Source: Roseibium algicola
Lineage (GTDB): Bacteria > Pseudomonadota > Alphaproteobacteria > Rhizobiales > Stappiaceae
Reading direction: 5' to 3'
DNA length: 64,000 bases
NCBI RefSeq assembly: GCF_001999245.1
Contig: NZ_CP019630.1
Span: 3,190,001 to 3,254,000 of the forward strand
A program made the translations under genes and the position numbers. Every line of letters begins with the position of its first letter. Position 1 is the first letter of the stretch. Under the pieces are notes generated by a model. That model searched no databases, was not told the origin of the DNA, and saw only the letters and a list, made by a program, of their open reading frames with translations. Below, piece by piece: positions 55,963 to 64,000 of this stretch.

Positions 55963-56688
55963 ATGAGCGAATACGTTTGGCATAAAAACGAGCTGAACAT
56001 CGATAAGTCGTTCAATCCGACTTATTCTAGCGAGTACAACACCAACTATAATCACGAAATAAACATCGACAATTCGAAGAGCTACGAGTGGGAATACTCG
56101 GACGACGACAACACCCAGGATGTGAACAACCAGGTGTTCAAGTATGTCGACAGTGACTTCGATCCCGTGATCAATGTGGATTTCGAGAACGGTCCTTCGG
56201 ACGTCGACAACATTGACCTGGACATCGGCGACCATGCGAGTGTCGAGGACATTCTGATTGCGAAAGGCAACATCGACTTCGACCCGGGCGACGATATCAA
56301 GGTCGAAGACGTCCTCAATGACGCGCTGAACGGCCTTGGGAACGATACCGGCATTGCAATCAACAACAGCAACCAGCTGGAAGACAACGACTGGGCAAAA
56401 GACACCTTTGTCGCCAATGAAGGGTCCTTCACGCAGAAGCTGACTGCCAACGGCGGTTCGGCGGAAGCTGATGACGGTCTGGCTTTCGGTGGATCGTCCA
56501 TGACCGTGGATGCCCTTGATGATGCGACGGTGATTGGTGAAGTGATGGCCGCTGCCAATGCCGCCAACGCAACCGAAGCGTTCGTCAACGAGCTGGTGCA
56601 GGGTGCGAACATTCTCAACAACTCGGTCGACACGACGATTGTCGGCGGTGATCTCTACACCGACAGCGTTGGTGAAGACGAGCTCTAA
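55963..56688 (+). CDS. Acidic Asn/Asp-rich protein, probable type I secretion substrate (paralogue A)
   Basis: 241 residues, with GAGGACAG before the ATG. Very acidic, almost no Lys/Arg after residue 30, no cysteine, no Sec signal: typical of type I exported proteins. It shares with the next gene the block starting IDFDPGDDIKVEDVLN (104-) and NNSNQLEDNDWA (134-145), and the C-terminal QGANILNNSVDTTIVGG (213-). The last residues (LYTDSVGEDEL) could form the uncleaved C-terminal secretion signal. No RTX GGxGxD repeats, so calcium-binding folding is not shown. Function unknown; a surface or matrix protein is plausible. Confidence 0.75.
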   Translation: MSEYVWHKNELNIDKSFNPTYSSEYNTNYNHEINIDNSKSYEWEYSDDDNTQDVNNQVFKYVDSDFDPVINVDFENGPSDVDNIDLDIGDHASVEDILIAKGNIDFDPGDDIKVEDVLNDALNGLGNDTGIAINNSNQLEDNDWAKDTFVANEGSFTQKLTANGGSAEADDGLAFGGSSMTVDALDDATVIGEVMAAANAANATEAFVNELVQGANILNNSVDTTIVGGDLYTDSVGEDEL

Positions 56689-56825
56689 GATGTTTGATCG
56701 GCGCTGCGGTTTTCTGTTTCGAACCTGTTTCCGAAACGCCAGCTGCGCCCGTTTCCAAGTCAGAATGCGGTGTGAACGCCGGTCTTGCGAGACCCGGCTC
56801 GCCGCGATGAACAAGGACTATTATC

Positions 56826-57578
56826 ATGTCTGGTAAGCGTGGAACTCAATTCAATTACTCTGATTTCGATGCAGTCGATGACTCGAAGATCATCAACAAG
56901 GCCGAAGTCGTGATGAACTTCGAAGAAGGTTTTGTTTATGACGACGACGATGTCGTGGACATCGACCTGGAAGAATGCGCTGAAGTCGACGAGATGCTCG
57001 TGAGCGTCAACGGCGGCATCGACTACAGCCCGGGCGACGACATCACCGTTGAAGACATTTTGAACGAAGCCCTCAATGGTGGCGGCAATGATGCCGGTGT
57101 CGTGCTCAACAACAGCAACCAGCTGGAAGACAACGACTGGGCCAACGGTACGACGGCAACCAACAACGCCGGCTTCAACCAGACCCTGAGTGCCAAGGGT
57201 GGCGATGCCGAAACCGATGACGGTATTTCGGCAGGGGGCTCCAGCGGGTCGGCATACGTCGATGCTGACATGCAGGCATTCGGTGGCCATGTCGGCACCT
57301 GGTTCGGTCATGCCGGTTTCCATGGCATGTCGGTCGACCTGGAAGGCAATCTGGAAATCGATGACCTCGGTTCCGGCAGCGTCAGCGTCATCGCTGATGA
57401 CGATGCGCTCGTCCAGGGCATGAATGCAGCTGAAGCATCCGCTTCCAACGATGCATCGGCATTCACCAACACGCTGGTGCAGGGCGAAAACATCCTGAAC
57501 AACTCTGTCGACATGACCATTGTCGGCGGCAACATGGACAGCCTGATGACCGGTGAAGATCTCGGCTCCCTGAGCTGA
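56826..57578 (+). CDS. Acidic Asn/Asp-rich protein, probable type I secretion substrate (paralogue B)
   Basis: 250 residues; AAGGACTATT precedes the ATG. A tandem paralogue of the preceding gene, sharing IDYSPGDDITVEDILNEALN, NNSNQLEDNDWA and LVQGENILNNSVDMTIVGG at matching positions. It has an added His/Phe/Gly-rich insert (AFGGHVGTWFGHAGFHGM) near residues 152-170. Acidic, no cysteine, no Sec signal. Gap to paralogue A is 137 nt. A gene-duplication product probably exported by the downstream ABC/HlyD pair. Confidence 0.75.
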   Translation: MSGKRGTQFNYSDFDAVDDSKIINKAEVVMNFEEGFVYDDDDVVDIDLEECAEVDEMLVSVNGGIDYSPGDDITVEDILNEALNGGGNDAGVVLNNSNQLEDNDWANGTTATNNAGFNQTLSAKGGDAETDDGISAGGSSGSAYVDADMQAFGGHVGTWFGHAGFHGMSVDLEGNLEIDDLGSGSVSVIADDDALVQGMNAAEASASNDASAFTNTLVQGENILNNSVDMTIVGGNMDSLMTGEDLGSLS

Positions 57579-57619
57579 TCCGGTTTGTTCCTGAATTGAT
57601 TTTCAATTCCGGAAAACAG

Positions 57620-57655
57620 CAGCAGGCGCGGAGCTCACTTGCTCCGCGCCTGCTG
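57620..57655 (+). terminator. 14-bp hairpin between substrate genes and the rest of the secretion operon
   Basis: CAGCAGGCGCGGAG (57620-57633), 8-nt loop, CTCCGCGCCTGCTG (57642-57655): perfect stem, but no T-run behind it. Likely a partial terminator or RNA-stability element that keeps the upstream small proteins more abundant than the downstream secretion machinery. Confidence 0.65.
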
Positions 57656-57730
57656 AACGCGGCCTCTCGTATTTAGATTCGCGCGAGTTTGACCGCGAAA
57701 ACGACCCTTCATTCAGATTAGGGGGCTGAC

Positions 57731-59755
57731 ATGTTTTTTTATGATGACCTTACGCGTGAAGCGATTTCGCATTTTGTAGGAAGCTTTTCCATGTCACTCG
57801 AGGAGGCCCGCGCCCGCCTTGAGTATCTTGAATTCCGCGCGGCACAGCTTGCTGCCGAACAGGCAGAGCAAGGTGAGGCGATGGAGGCGCTGCTGACAGT
57901 CTGGCCCGACTATCAGCTGCTCGACCTCAATCCGAATATCCATTACGAATTCGATGGTTACAGCTACTATGACGACGTTCCCGCCGCCCTGAACTTTTAT
58001 GAGTGGGATGGCATTGGCATGCGGGCACATCTGATGCCGCCGCCGGTTGAGGGGACTTTCAATCCCTACACCATCGCGCTGACAGGCGGTGTCCGCTTCA
58101 TAACGTTCCAGCACGAAGTGCTGCCCAACAGCTTTGCCGTTGTGTCCCGGTCCGAAAACGTGCTGGAGGACAACGACTATCTGTCCAACACGGGTCTCCA
58201 CTATCATTTCGATTACGAAGCACCATCACTCATCTCCTTCCTCGATGCGCTGGAGGCCGCCGGGATCACCGGCAGGTTCAGCTTTACGGAAGCAGACAAT
58301 CCGGCAGGCAATCTGAGCGCGACCGTCGCAGCCTGGACGGAAACAGCCCAAACCATGCAAGCCGGCGCTCCCGGTGTCGGGCAACAGGTTCTGGCAACCG
58401 GAGATGACACCGGGCAGCTCTATCAGAACGGTATCGTTGTCGAGGAAGCCGCCCGTCTTGACGAAGTCATCAAGCATTTGAAGGGCCGTGCCCCGGACGA
58501 TGACGCCGAAGCGAACTCCGATGACGTGGTGCTCGAGGGACCGCAAAGCGCCTCAGGCGAGTTGGCTTCGCTGGTGGACACCGCCGGAACCTCCGCTTCG
58601 CTGCAAATCAGTGCCGGCAACAACACACTGATCAATCAGGCCATTCTGGTGGACGTCTGGGGCAAGGCCGCGACCATAGCTGTGGCCGGCGATTATTACG
58701 ATCTCGACATTATCAGCCAGACAAATGTTCTGGCAGCGCCGCATCTGGCGGGTCTTGGCCAGTGGGAGACGGATCCGAGTACCGGCAGCTACAACATCGC
58801 ATCGATCATGAACACCGGTTCGGATCTGCCCATGGATGTTGCTCCGGTCGGCAATCATTCACTCTGGGATATCACCTTTCACGACGGTGACATGACCTTC
58901 GTGAACTGGCTGACCCAGAAGAACTACCTGGTCGACAACGATACCATCGTCTACCAGGAAGACGACTCGGGCACGACGATCATGTCCGGTGGCAATATTC
59001 TGACAAATGCTCTCAACCTTACGGAACTGAGCACCTTTTTCGATCTTATCCTGATCGGAGGCGACTATTACTCGGCCAATGTGATCAGCCAGACCAACGT
59101 CATGGTCAATTTCGATCAGGTCATTGCCGAAGGTACACAAGACGCTTCCATGCCGATGCCTGACGGGCAGATCGACAATCTGCTCTGGAACGAGGCCTAT
59201 ATCGTTTCCAACTACAACAGTTCCGTCGTCGACCTGGATCCGGCAAGCGCGAACCGGCTCGCAACGGCAGATGAAGAGGATCTCGGCGATGACTTCTTGT
59301 CCGGGCTCTTCAGCGGGGAAGCTTCGCCTTTCAACCAGCTGAACGTTCTTTATATCTCCGGTGATGTCTACGACATCAATTATCTCGAACAGGTCAATAT
59401 CCTTGGCGACAGCGACAGCATCGCCACGCTTGGGGTCGATGTCTCAAGCGAAGGCACCAGCATCAACGGCGATTCAAACCTTCTCTACAATGCCGCGGTG
59501 ATTCAGGAAGCCAGCGTGGACAATGTTGTTCGCGTCGGTGGCGACACCTATTCGGAAGCTTTGCTTTACCAGGCGGAGATCCTGACCGCAGATGTCGAGC
59601 AACCTGATCACGGCGGGGCGGGTCTTGCGTCGGAGGCCGTTGTCTTCCTGGCCGATGGCATGCTGACCAATGGTGACAACGATCTCGAAACCGTCAACCT
59701 GAACCAGGTGCCGGACGAGGTCTGTGTCGATCCGATGGCGACAATGGTCGCTTAG
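57731..59755 (+). CDS. Repeat-containing 674-residue protein of the type I secretion locus
   Basis: 674 residues with AGGGGG upstream of the ATG. The N-terminal 250 residues include a Glu/Ala-rich helix (about 20-55) and a globular part. From about 295 on there are at least four units with G-D-x-Y (at 320, 444, 544 and 604) followed 5-8 residues later by Q-x-N-V-L-type sequence, each preceded by an Asn/Ile-Leu-x-N-A stretch. The same motif resembles ILNNSVDTTIVGGDLY of paralogue A, so all three proteins share an ancestral module, probably stacking as beta strands. Acidic, no Sec signal. A large substrate, or a dedicated partner, of the transporter 12 nt downstream. Confidence 0.75.
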   Translation: MFFYDDLTREAISHFVGSFSMSLEEARARLEYLEFRAAQLAAEQAEQGEAMEALLTVWPDYQLLDLNPNIHYEFDGYSYYDDVPAALNFYEWDGIGMRAHLMPPPVEGTFNPYTIALTGGVRFITFQHEVLPNSFAVVSRSENVLEDNDYLSNTGLHYHFDYEAPSLISFLDALEAAGITGRFSFTEADNPAGNLSATVAAWTETAQTMQAGAPGVGQQVLATGDDTGQLYQNGIVVEEAARLDEVIKHLKGRAPDDDAEANSDDVVLEGPQSASGELASLVDTAGTSASLQISAGNNTLINQAILVDVWGKAATIAVAGDYYDLDIISQTNVLAAPHLAGLGQWETDPSTGSYNIASIMNTGSDLPMDVAPVGNHSLWDITFHDGDMTFVNWLTQKNYLVDNDTIVYQEDDSGTTIMSGGNILTNALNLTELSTFFDLILIGGDYYSANVISQTNVMVNFDQVIAEGTQDASMPMPDGQIDNLLWNEAYIVSNYNSSVVDLDPASANRLATADEEDLGDDFLSGLFSGEASPFNQLNVLYISGDVYDINYLEQVNILGDSDSIATLGVDVSSEGTSINGDSNLLYNAAVIQEASVDNVVRVGGDTYSEALLYQAEILTADVEQPDHGGAGLASEAVVFLADGMLTNGDNDLETVNLNQVPDEVCVDPMATMVA

Positions 59756-59767
59756 GGGAGACAGGTC

Positions 59768-61732
59768 ATGACCATTTCATACGATGTTGCCGATGGGCAG
59801 CGGACGAACCGGGCGGGTGAGCCGCAGGTGCTGGGCCCCGATGCGAAAAAGGGTGATGCACGGCTTGTCGGCGCAAAGACAGCCGCTGCAGGCGGACCAG
59901 CTCTGAACGCGGGAGACGCAAGGGCGAAACCGGCGGACGGCGGCAAGTCCGCCCGGACAGGTGCTGGCACTGGCACAGGCACAGGCAAAGCCAAGGCTGA
60001 AAAGCCCGAGTTCCACCAACGGACGACACCGCCCGATCTTTCCAAGGCACTCGAAAACGGCGTCGCCGCCGTTCGGCGCAATCTACTCATCGTGCTGATG
60101 TTTTCCTGCGTCATCAATGTGCTTGTGCTGTCAATTCCGGTCTATCTGTTCCAGATCTCGGACCGGGTCCTTACCAGCCGCTCGCTGGACACGCTGGTCA
60201 TGCTGACAGGCGTGATCGTCGGGGCGGTTCTGCTGCAGGCAGCCTTCGATGCCATCCGCCGCTTCATCCTCATGCGCACGGCGGTGGAACTCGCATCGCA
60301 ACTGGGTTCACCCATCCTCGCAGCCGCCGCACGAGCTTCGCTCAACAGCAACGGCAAGGAGTACCAGATCCTGAACGACCTGCAGCAATTGCGGGGTTTT
60401 TTGGTGTCCGGCACCATGATGGCATTTCTGGATGGTCCCTTCGCGCCGCTTTTCCTGGTGGCGATCTACCTCATTCATCCGCACCTCGGGATGATCGTCG
60501 GCGGCACCTGTGTGATCCTGCTCGTGATCGCGGTGATCAACCAGAAGATCACGTCCCGGCATTTCAGTGATGCCAACCAGAACCAGAGCAAGGCGAACCT
60601 GCATCTGGATGCCATGTCCAGGAATTCGCAGATCATCAACGCCCTGGCCATGATCCCGGAAGCGGTTCACCTGTGGGGGCGCGATACGGCTGCTTCGCTG
60701 CGCGCGCAGGTCAGTGCGCAGGACAGAAACATTGTTTCGGCCTCCATCACCAAGGCGGTCCGGCTTCTGACGCAGGTAGCGATGCTCGGGTGGGGGTCAT
60801 TCCTTGCCATCCAGGGTGAACTGACCGGGGGCATGGTGATTGCCGCCTCCATTATCGGCGGCCGGGCGCTGTCGCCCATCGAGGGGGCGATCGAAGGCTG
60901 GAACCAGTATCTGCTGTCGCGCAATTCCTATGGCCGGATCTCGACACTGCTGAAATCCTCGCCGCTCAACTCCGAACGTCTCGTTTTGCCCAAGCCGCAA
61001 GGCCGGCTTGATGTCGAACGCCTGCTTTACGTGCCCCAGGGGACCAAGCGGGTCGTGCTCAACAGCATCACCTTCTCGCTGAAAGCCGGGGACTCTCTTG
61101 CGATCATCGGCAACTCGGGAGCCGGCAAAACCACACTCGGCAAGATGCTGGTGGGATCCATCCTGCCGACATCGGGCGCGGTGCGTCTGGACCTGATGGA
61201 CCTGCGCAACTGGAACCAGCGGCAGCTGGGTGAGAACATCGGTTACCTGCCGCAGGACGTTCAGCTCTTCCCGGGCACGATCAAGCAGAACATCGGCCGT
61301 ATGCGCGAAGATGCTTCGGACGAGCAGATCTACGAAGCTGCCTGTCTGGCCGACGTGCACGCCATGATTTCCGAATTGGCCCACGGCTATGAAACGGTCG
61401 TTGCGGCCGACGGTGCACCGCTGTCAGGCGGTCAGAAGCAGCGTATCGCGCTTGCCAGGGCATTCTTCGGTAATCCACGTTTCGTCGTTCTGGACGAACC
61501 CAACTCAAATCTGGACACCAATGGCGACGAAGCGCTTGCACGGGCAATGGCACATGCCAAGGCCGAAGGCATCACCGTCGTCGCGATCACGCAAAAGCCG
61601 TCCCTGCTGAAATGTGTCGACCGGATCCTCGTTCTGGCCGACGGCTCCATCAGCATGTTCGGTTTCCGCAACGAGGTGCTGGAACTCCTTGCCGACCGGA
61701 AGAAACAAAGAGCGGTTCAGCAACAAGGATAA
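59768..61732 (+). CDS. Type I secretion ABC transporter/ATPase (PrtD/HlyB family)
   Basis: 654 residues. An unusual N-terminal extension of about 85 residues, low complexity, Ala/Gly/Thr/Lys-rich (GTGTGTGKAKAEK), then a six-helix exporter domain (about 100-380) and the ATPase. Walker A GNSGAGKT 448-455, signature LSGGQ 552-556, Walker B VVLDE with D576/E577. The H-loop is ITQKPS: the usual switch histidine is Gln609. No C39 peptidase domain is present. It powers export of the upstream acidic proteins in one step across both membranes with HlyD-type adaptor and a TolC elsewhere. Confidence 0.92.
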   Translation: MTISYDVADGQRTNRAGEPQVLGPDAKKGDARLVGAKTAAAGGPALNAGDARAKPADGGKSARTGAGTGTGTGKAKAEKPEFHQRTTPPDLSKALENGVAAVRRNLLIVLMFSCVINVLVLSIPVYLFQISDRVLTSRSLDTLVMLTGVIVGAVLLQAAFDAIRRFILMRTAVELASQLGSPILAAAARASLNSNGKEYQILNDLQQLRGFLVSGTMMAFLDGPFAPLFLVAIYLIHPHLGMIVGGTCVILLVIAVINQKITSRHFSDANQNQSKANLHLDAMSRNSQIINALAMIPEAVHLWGRDTAASLRAQVSAQDRNIVSASITKAVRLLTQVAMLGWGSFLAIQGELTGGMVIAASIIGGRALSPIEGAIEGWNQYLLSRNSYGRISTLLKSSPLNSERLVLPKPQGRLDVERLLYVPQGTKRVVLNSITFSLKAGDSLAIIGNSGAGKTTLGKMLVGSILPTSGAVRLDLMDLRNWNQRQLGENIGYLPQDVQLFPGTIKQNIGRMREDASDEQIYEAACLADVHAMISELAHGYETVVAADGAPLSGGQKQRIALARAFFGNPRFVVLDEPNSNLDTNGDEALARAMAHAKAEGITVVAITQKPSLLKCVDRILVLADGSISMFGFRNEVLELLADRKKQRAVQQQG

Positions 61733-61774
61733 GCGTTTGCAGCCGCCAGGGACGGCTCAAGCCAGGGGGAAAAG

Positions 61775-63115
61775 ATGAGCAACGCTCTGACACATCACGA
61801 ACCGATGGACTGGTATTCGGCAGTGCCGAGATCGATTTTCTGGCACACGCTGATCGGCGTTTTCATGCTGGTCTTCTTCATAGGAGGCTTTGCCGCCTGG
61901 TCCTTTACCGCGCCGTTGGCAGCCGCCGTGATTTCAAGCGGAACCTTTGTCGCAACCGGACAGAACAAGCAGATTCAGCACTACGAAGGCGGGATCGTGA
62001 AGGAGATCCTGGTGCAGGAAGGCGAGCGCGTTCAAAAAGGCGATCCAATTGTTCGTCTCGACGAAACCGTCGCATCCGCAAACGAGCGACAACTGGGGCT
62101 CAAGCTGGCGCGGCTGGAAGCGATCAACGCCCGTCTGCGCGCCGAATATCTCTGGCTGAAGGAGGTGGAATTCCCGCAAACATTGCTGGACCTGAAGGAC
62201 GATGAGGAAATTGCCACCATCATCGCCGGCCAGAAGCTGAGTTTCATCGGATCCCAGGCCAAGCTGACAAGCGATATCAGGATTCTGGAGAGCACGATCG
62301 AATCCCTTCAGCACCGCCGCGACGGCTACCGTGAACAGCATGATGCCATGATCAGGCAGCTGGCGATCCTGCAGGAAGAACACACGGGCAAAAAACTTCT
62401 CTTCGAAAAAGGCCTTCTGCTGAAGCCGACCCTGAATGCACTGGAAAGAGCGATCGCAGAAGCGGAAGGGCAGATCGGGAGGCTGGCATCGTCCATGCAG
62501 GAGGCCAATGCCCAGGTCCTGCAACACCAGGAACAGGTCAAGCAGACACGGGCTGCCTATAACGAGAAGGTGCTTGATGACCTGCAATCCATCGAGGCCG
62601 AGCTGGATGCGGCAAGAGAGCAGTCCCGCAAGGCGCGTAACGTTCTCGAGCGTGCCGTCATTCAGGCACCGGTTTCGGGCACCATCGTACGCATGCACTA
62701 CCACACAGCCGGTGGGGTTATCGAAAGCGGCAAGACGATTGTCGAGATTCTGCCGTCCGACGCACCGCTGATCATCGAGGCACTGATTTCGCGAACCGAT
62801 ATCGACAGCGTCCATATCGGCCAGCAGGCCACTGTTCGCCTGTCCGCCCTCAATCAACGCACCACTCCGGTACTGGAAGGCGAAGTGCAATATGTGTCCG
62901 CAGATGCAATCACCGACAACAGTACGGGCATCATGCGTGAGGTTTACGTCACTCGCATCGATATCTCGCCGGGCGAACTGACAAGGGTGCTGAACTTCGT
63001 TCCGACCCCGGGCATGCCCGCGGAAATCATGATCCAGACGGCTGAGCGAACCTTCATGCAGTATCTGACCAAGCCGATCGTCGACAGCATGTCACGTGCC
63101 TTCCGGGAGGAGTAG
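61775..63115 (+). CDS. Type I secretion membrane fusion protein (HlyD family)
   Basis: 446 residues, AGGGGGAAAAG before the ATG. A single transmembrane helix at about 25-48, lipoyl/barrel half-motif near 68-95 (GIVKEILVQEGERVQKGDPIVRLDE), a long coiled coil at about 95-290, second lipoyl half (RAVIQAPVSGTIVRMHYHTAGGVIESGKTIVEILPSD) near 298, and C-terminal beta domain. It bridges the ABC transporter to an outer-membrane TolC not found in the window. 42 nt downstream of the ATPase gene. Confidence 0.94.
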   Translation: MSNALTHHEPMDWYSAVPRSIFWHTLIGVFMLVFFIGGFAAWSFTAPLAAAVISSGTFVATGQNKQIQHYEGGIVKEILVQEGERVQKGDPIVRLDETVASANERQLGLKLARLEAINARLRAEYLWLKEVEFPQTLLDLKDDEEIATIIAGQKLSFIGSQAKLTSDIRILESTIESLQHRRDGYREQHDAMIRQLAILQEEHTGKKLLFEKGLLLKPTLNALERAIAEAEGQIGRLASSMQEANAQVLQHQEQVKQTRAAYNEKVLDDLQSIEAELDAAREQSRKARNVLERAVIQAPVSGTIVRMHYHTAGGVIESGKTIVEILPSDAPLIIEALISRTDIDSVHIGQQATVRLSALNQRTTPVLEGEVQYVSADAITDNSTGIMREVYVTRIDISPGELTRVLNFVPTPGMPAEIMIQTAERTFMQYLTKPIVDSMSRAFREE

Positions 63116-63233
63116 GCAACTGGAGGCATTTTACGGTCGACGGCCGCTTTTCAGCGCAAGATTGCGCGGGATTGCATGCGGTGGCTGATCAACCCGGATT
63201 GTCTGATGTGGTCTTCAGGCAATGTCCGCCTTG

Positions 63234-63268
63234 GCCGGTTCGTTAGTCGCGGACCGGCCGCTTTTTTG
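63234..63268 (+). terminator. Terminator after the type I secretion operon
   Basis: GGCCGGT (63234-63240), 13-nt loop, ACCGGCC (63254-63260), then GCTTTTTTGG. It lies about 120 nt after the HlyD stop. The remaining bases to 63416 contain no gene. Confidence 0.75.
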
Positions 63269-63416
63269 GAATTGTACCGGTTGAAGGGTGACAGCTGCAG
63301 TCCGGTGACGCTGCGAAAAGAGGGCTTGTTTTCGCAAGGTAATCCGCCAATTATGAAAGCGGTGTTTCCAGGACTTGTACCAAGCCGGAAATAGGGTTTT
63401 CATGTGATTGCGCCAA

Positions 63417-64000
63417 ATGCGAAACCGGGTCGAACTGCTGTTGAAGACTTTTAAAATCAACGGATTGGCTGTCTGGTCTGTTGTGGTGTTTCTGGTGCTG
63501 ACGGGCCTGTCAGCTCACGCGGCGACGGACCCGTTCGCGGAACGGCGCATGGCGCTTGTGGTCGGCATTGCGGGCTATGAGAACGCTCCCGATCTGAGCA
63601 ACACCACCAATGACGGCAAGCTGATTTCGGATACCTTGAACGAACTGAATTTCGAAGTGTCCGAGCATTTCAACATCGGGCTTGCGGAGTTCCGCGAACT
63701 GCTGGACCGTTTCGCCTTCGAGGCGGAAACCGCCGATGTGGCTCTCGTCTATTTTGCCGGACACGGGATTGAAGTCGGCGGACGCAATTTCCTGGTTCCC
63801 TCCGACGCCAAGGCCGGCAGCCGGCAGCAGGTTGCCGATACCTCGATTTCTCTCGATGACATTCTGGAAGCGGTCGACAAGGCGCGGCAGCTCAGGATCG
63901 TGATCCTGGATTCCTGCCGGAACGACCCGTTTGCCGATGTGGGCGGGCAGGAAACGCTCACCGTAAATCAGGGGGCTTACGGCCGCGGGCTGGCAGCACC
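63417..64000 (+). CDS. Caspase-like (peptidase C14) protein, 3' end beyond the window
   Basis: 194 codons seen from ATG 63417, truncated by the window end. A signal peptide or membrane anchor at about 17-36 (GLAVWSVVVFLVLTGLSAHA) precedes the caspase domain, which starts RRMALVVGIAGYENAPDLSNTTNDG. The catalytic His116 is in YFAGHGIEVGGRNFLVP and Cys167 in LDSCRNDPF: both dyad residues present. Alphaproteobacterial members often continue with Sel1, TPR or other repeat regions. An exported metacaspase-like protease; its relation to the secretion locus is only by adjacency. Confidence 0.85.
   Translation, partial: MRNRVELLLKTFKINGLAVWSVVVFLVLTGLSAHAATDPFAERRMALVVGIAGYENAPDLSNTTNDGKLISDTLNELNFEVSEHFNIGLAEFRELLDRFAFEAETADVALVYFAGHGIEVGGRNFLVPSDAKAGSRQQVADTSISLDDILEAVDKARQLRIVILDSCRNDPFADVGGQETLTVNQGAYGRGLAA

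Noticed and set aside
55783..56814. 343-codon minus-strand frame, hydrophobic and Val/Ile-rich
   Set aside because: It is the antisense of the acidic Asp/Glu-rich gene on the plus strand; it has no ribosome-binding site and spans two genes plus the intergenic gap.

Overview
The window looks like an alphaproteobacterial chromosome. Marine Hyphomicrobiales (Stappiaceae, for example the Roseibium/Labrenzia/Stappia group) are my best guess. This is inference from rRNA operon style, the TRAP and polyamine-type transport genes, MocR regulators and moderate-to-high GC in the core; I could not run a phylogeny. It opens inside a 23S rRNA gene, followed by 5S rRNA and tRNA-fMet, the normal end of an rRNA operon.

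A genomic island of about 28.8 kb (2991-31838) is inserted at the 3' end of tRNA-fMet. A tyrosine integrase and an excisionase-like gene sit next to the tRNA. A 46-bp copy of the tRNA 3' end lies at 31793-31838, and just beyond it is a strong terminator that probably once belonged to the tRNA. The island carries: a soluble FtsH-like AAA+/M41 zinc protease with a small unknown partner (5.4-8.3 kb); a six-gene type I restriction-modification operon (8.5-17.5 kb) with a half-size HsdS, HsdM, full HsdS, a DUF6119/TIGR04141-like protein, HsdR and a YgjP-like metallohydrolase, behind a promoter with two matching palindromes; an IS3-family element (17.65-18.87 kb); an unrecognised three-gene exported module (19.3-27.5 kb) made of a Tat-signal 1109-residue protein, a 1292-residue protein and a secreted astacin-like metalloprotease; a ParD-like antitoxin; and a McrBC modification-dependent restriction pair whose McrB has extra N-terminal reader domains.

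After the island the core chromosome resumes with the last part of a class III aminotransferase gene (a remnant). Then come a TRAP transporter (DctPQM), an RND efflux pump (inner-membrane pump plus periplasmic adaptor), a degenerate alpha/beta hydrolase divergent from a LysR regulator, and a compact minus-strand operon for a polyamine/amine-type ABC importer (PotDABC-like) with a GMC choline-dehydrogenase-like enzyme and a DAO-type flavin oxidoreductase. A MocR regulator separates this operon from a plus-strand pair (enolase-superfamily dehydratase and aldehyde dehydrogenase). Together they look like one catabolic locus for an amine or hydroxylated substrate.

The right end (54.0-64.0 kb) holds a LuxR-type regulator with a small partner gene, divergent from a dedicated type I secretion locus: two paralogous, very acidic Asn/Asp-rich proteins, a 674-residue protein with repeated GDxY...QxNVL-like motifs, a PrtD/HlyB-type ABC ATPase and a HlyD-type adaptor. 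A caspase-like (C14) protein runs off the window end. The two least explained and most interesting systems are the Tat/large-protein/astacin module in the island and the type I secreted acidic protein locus.
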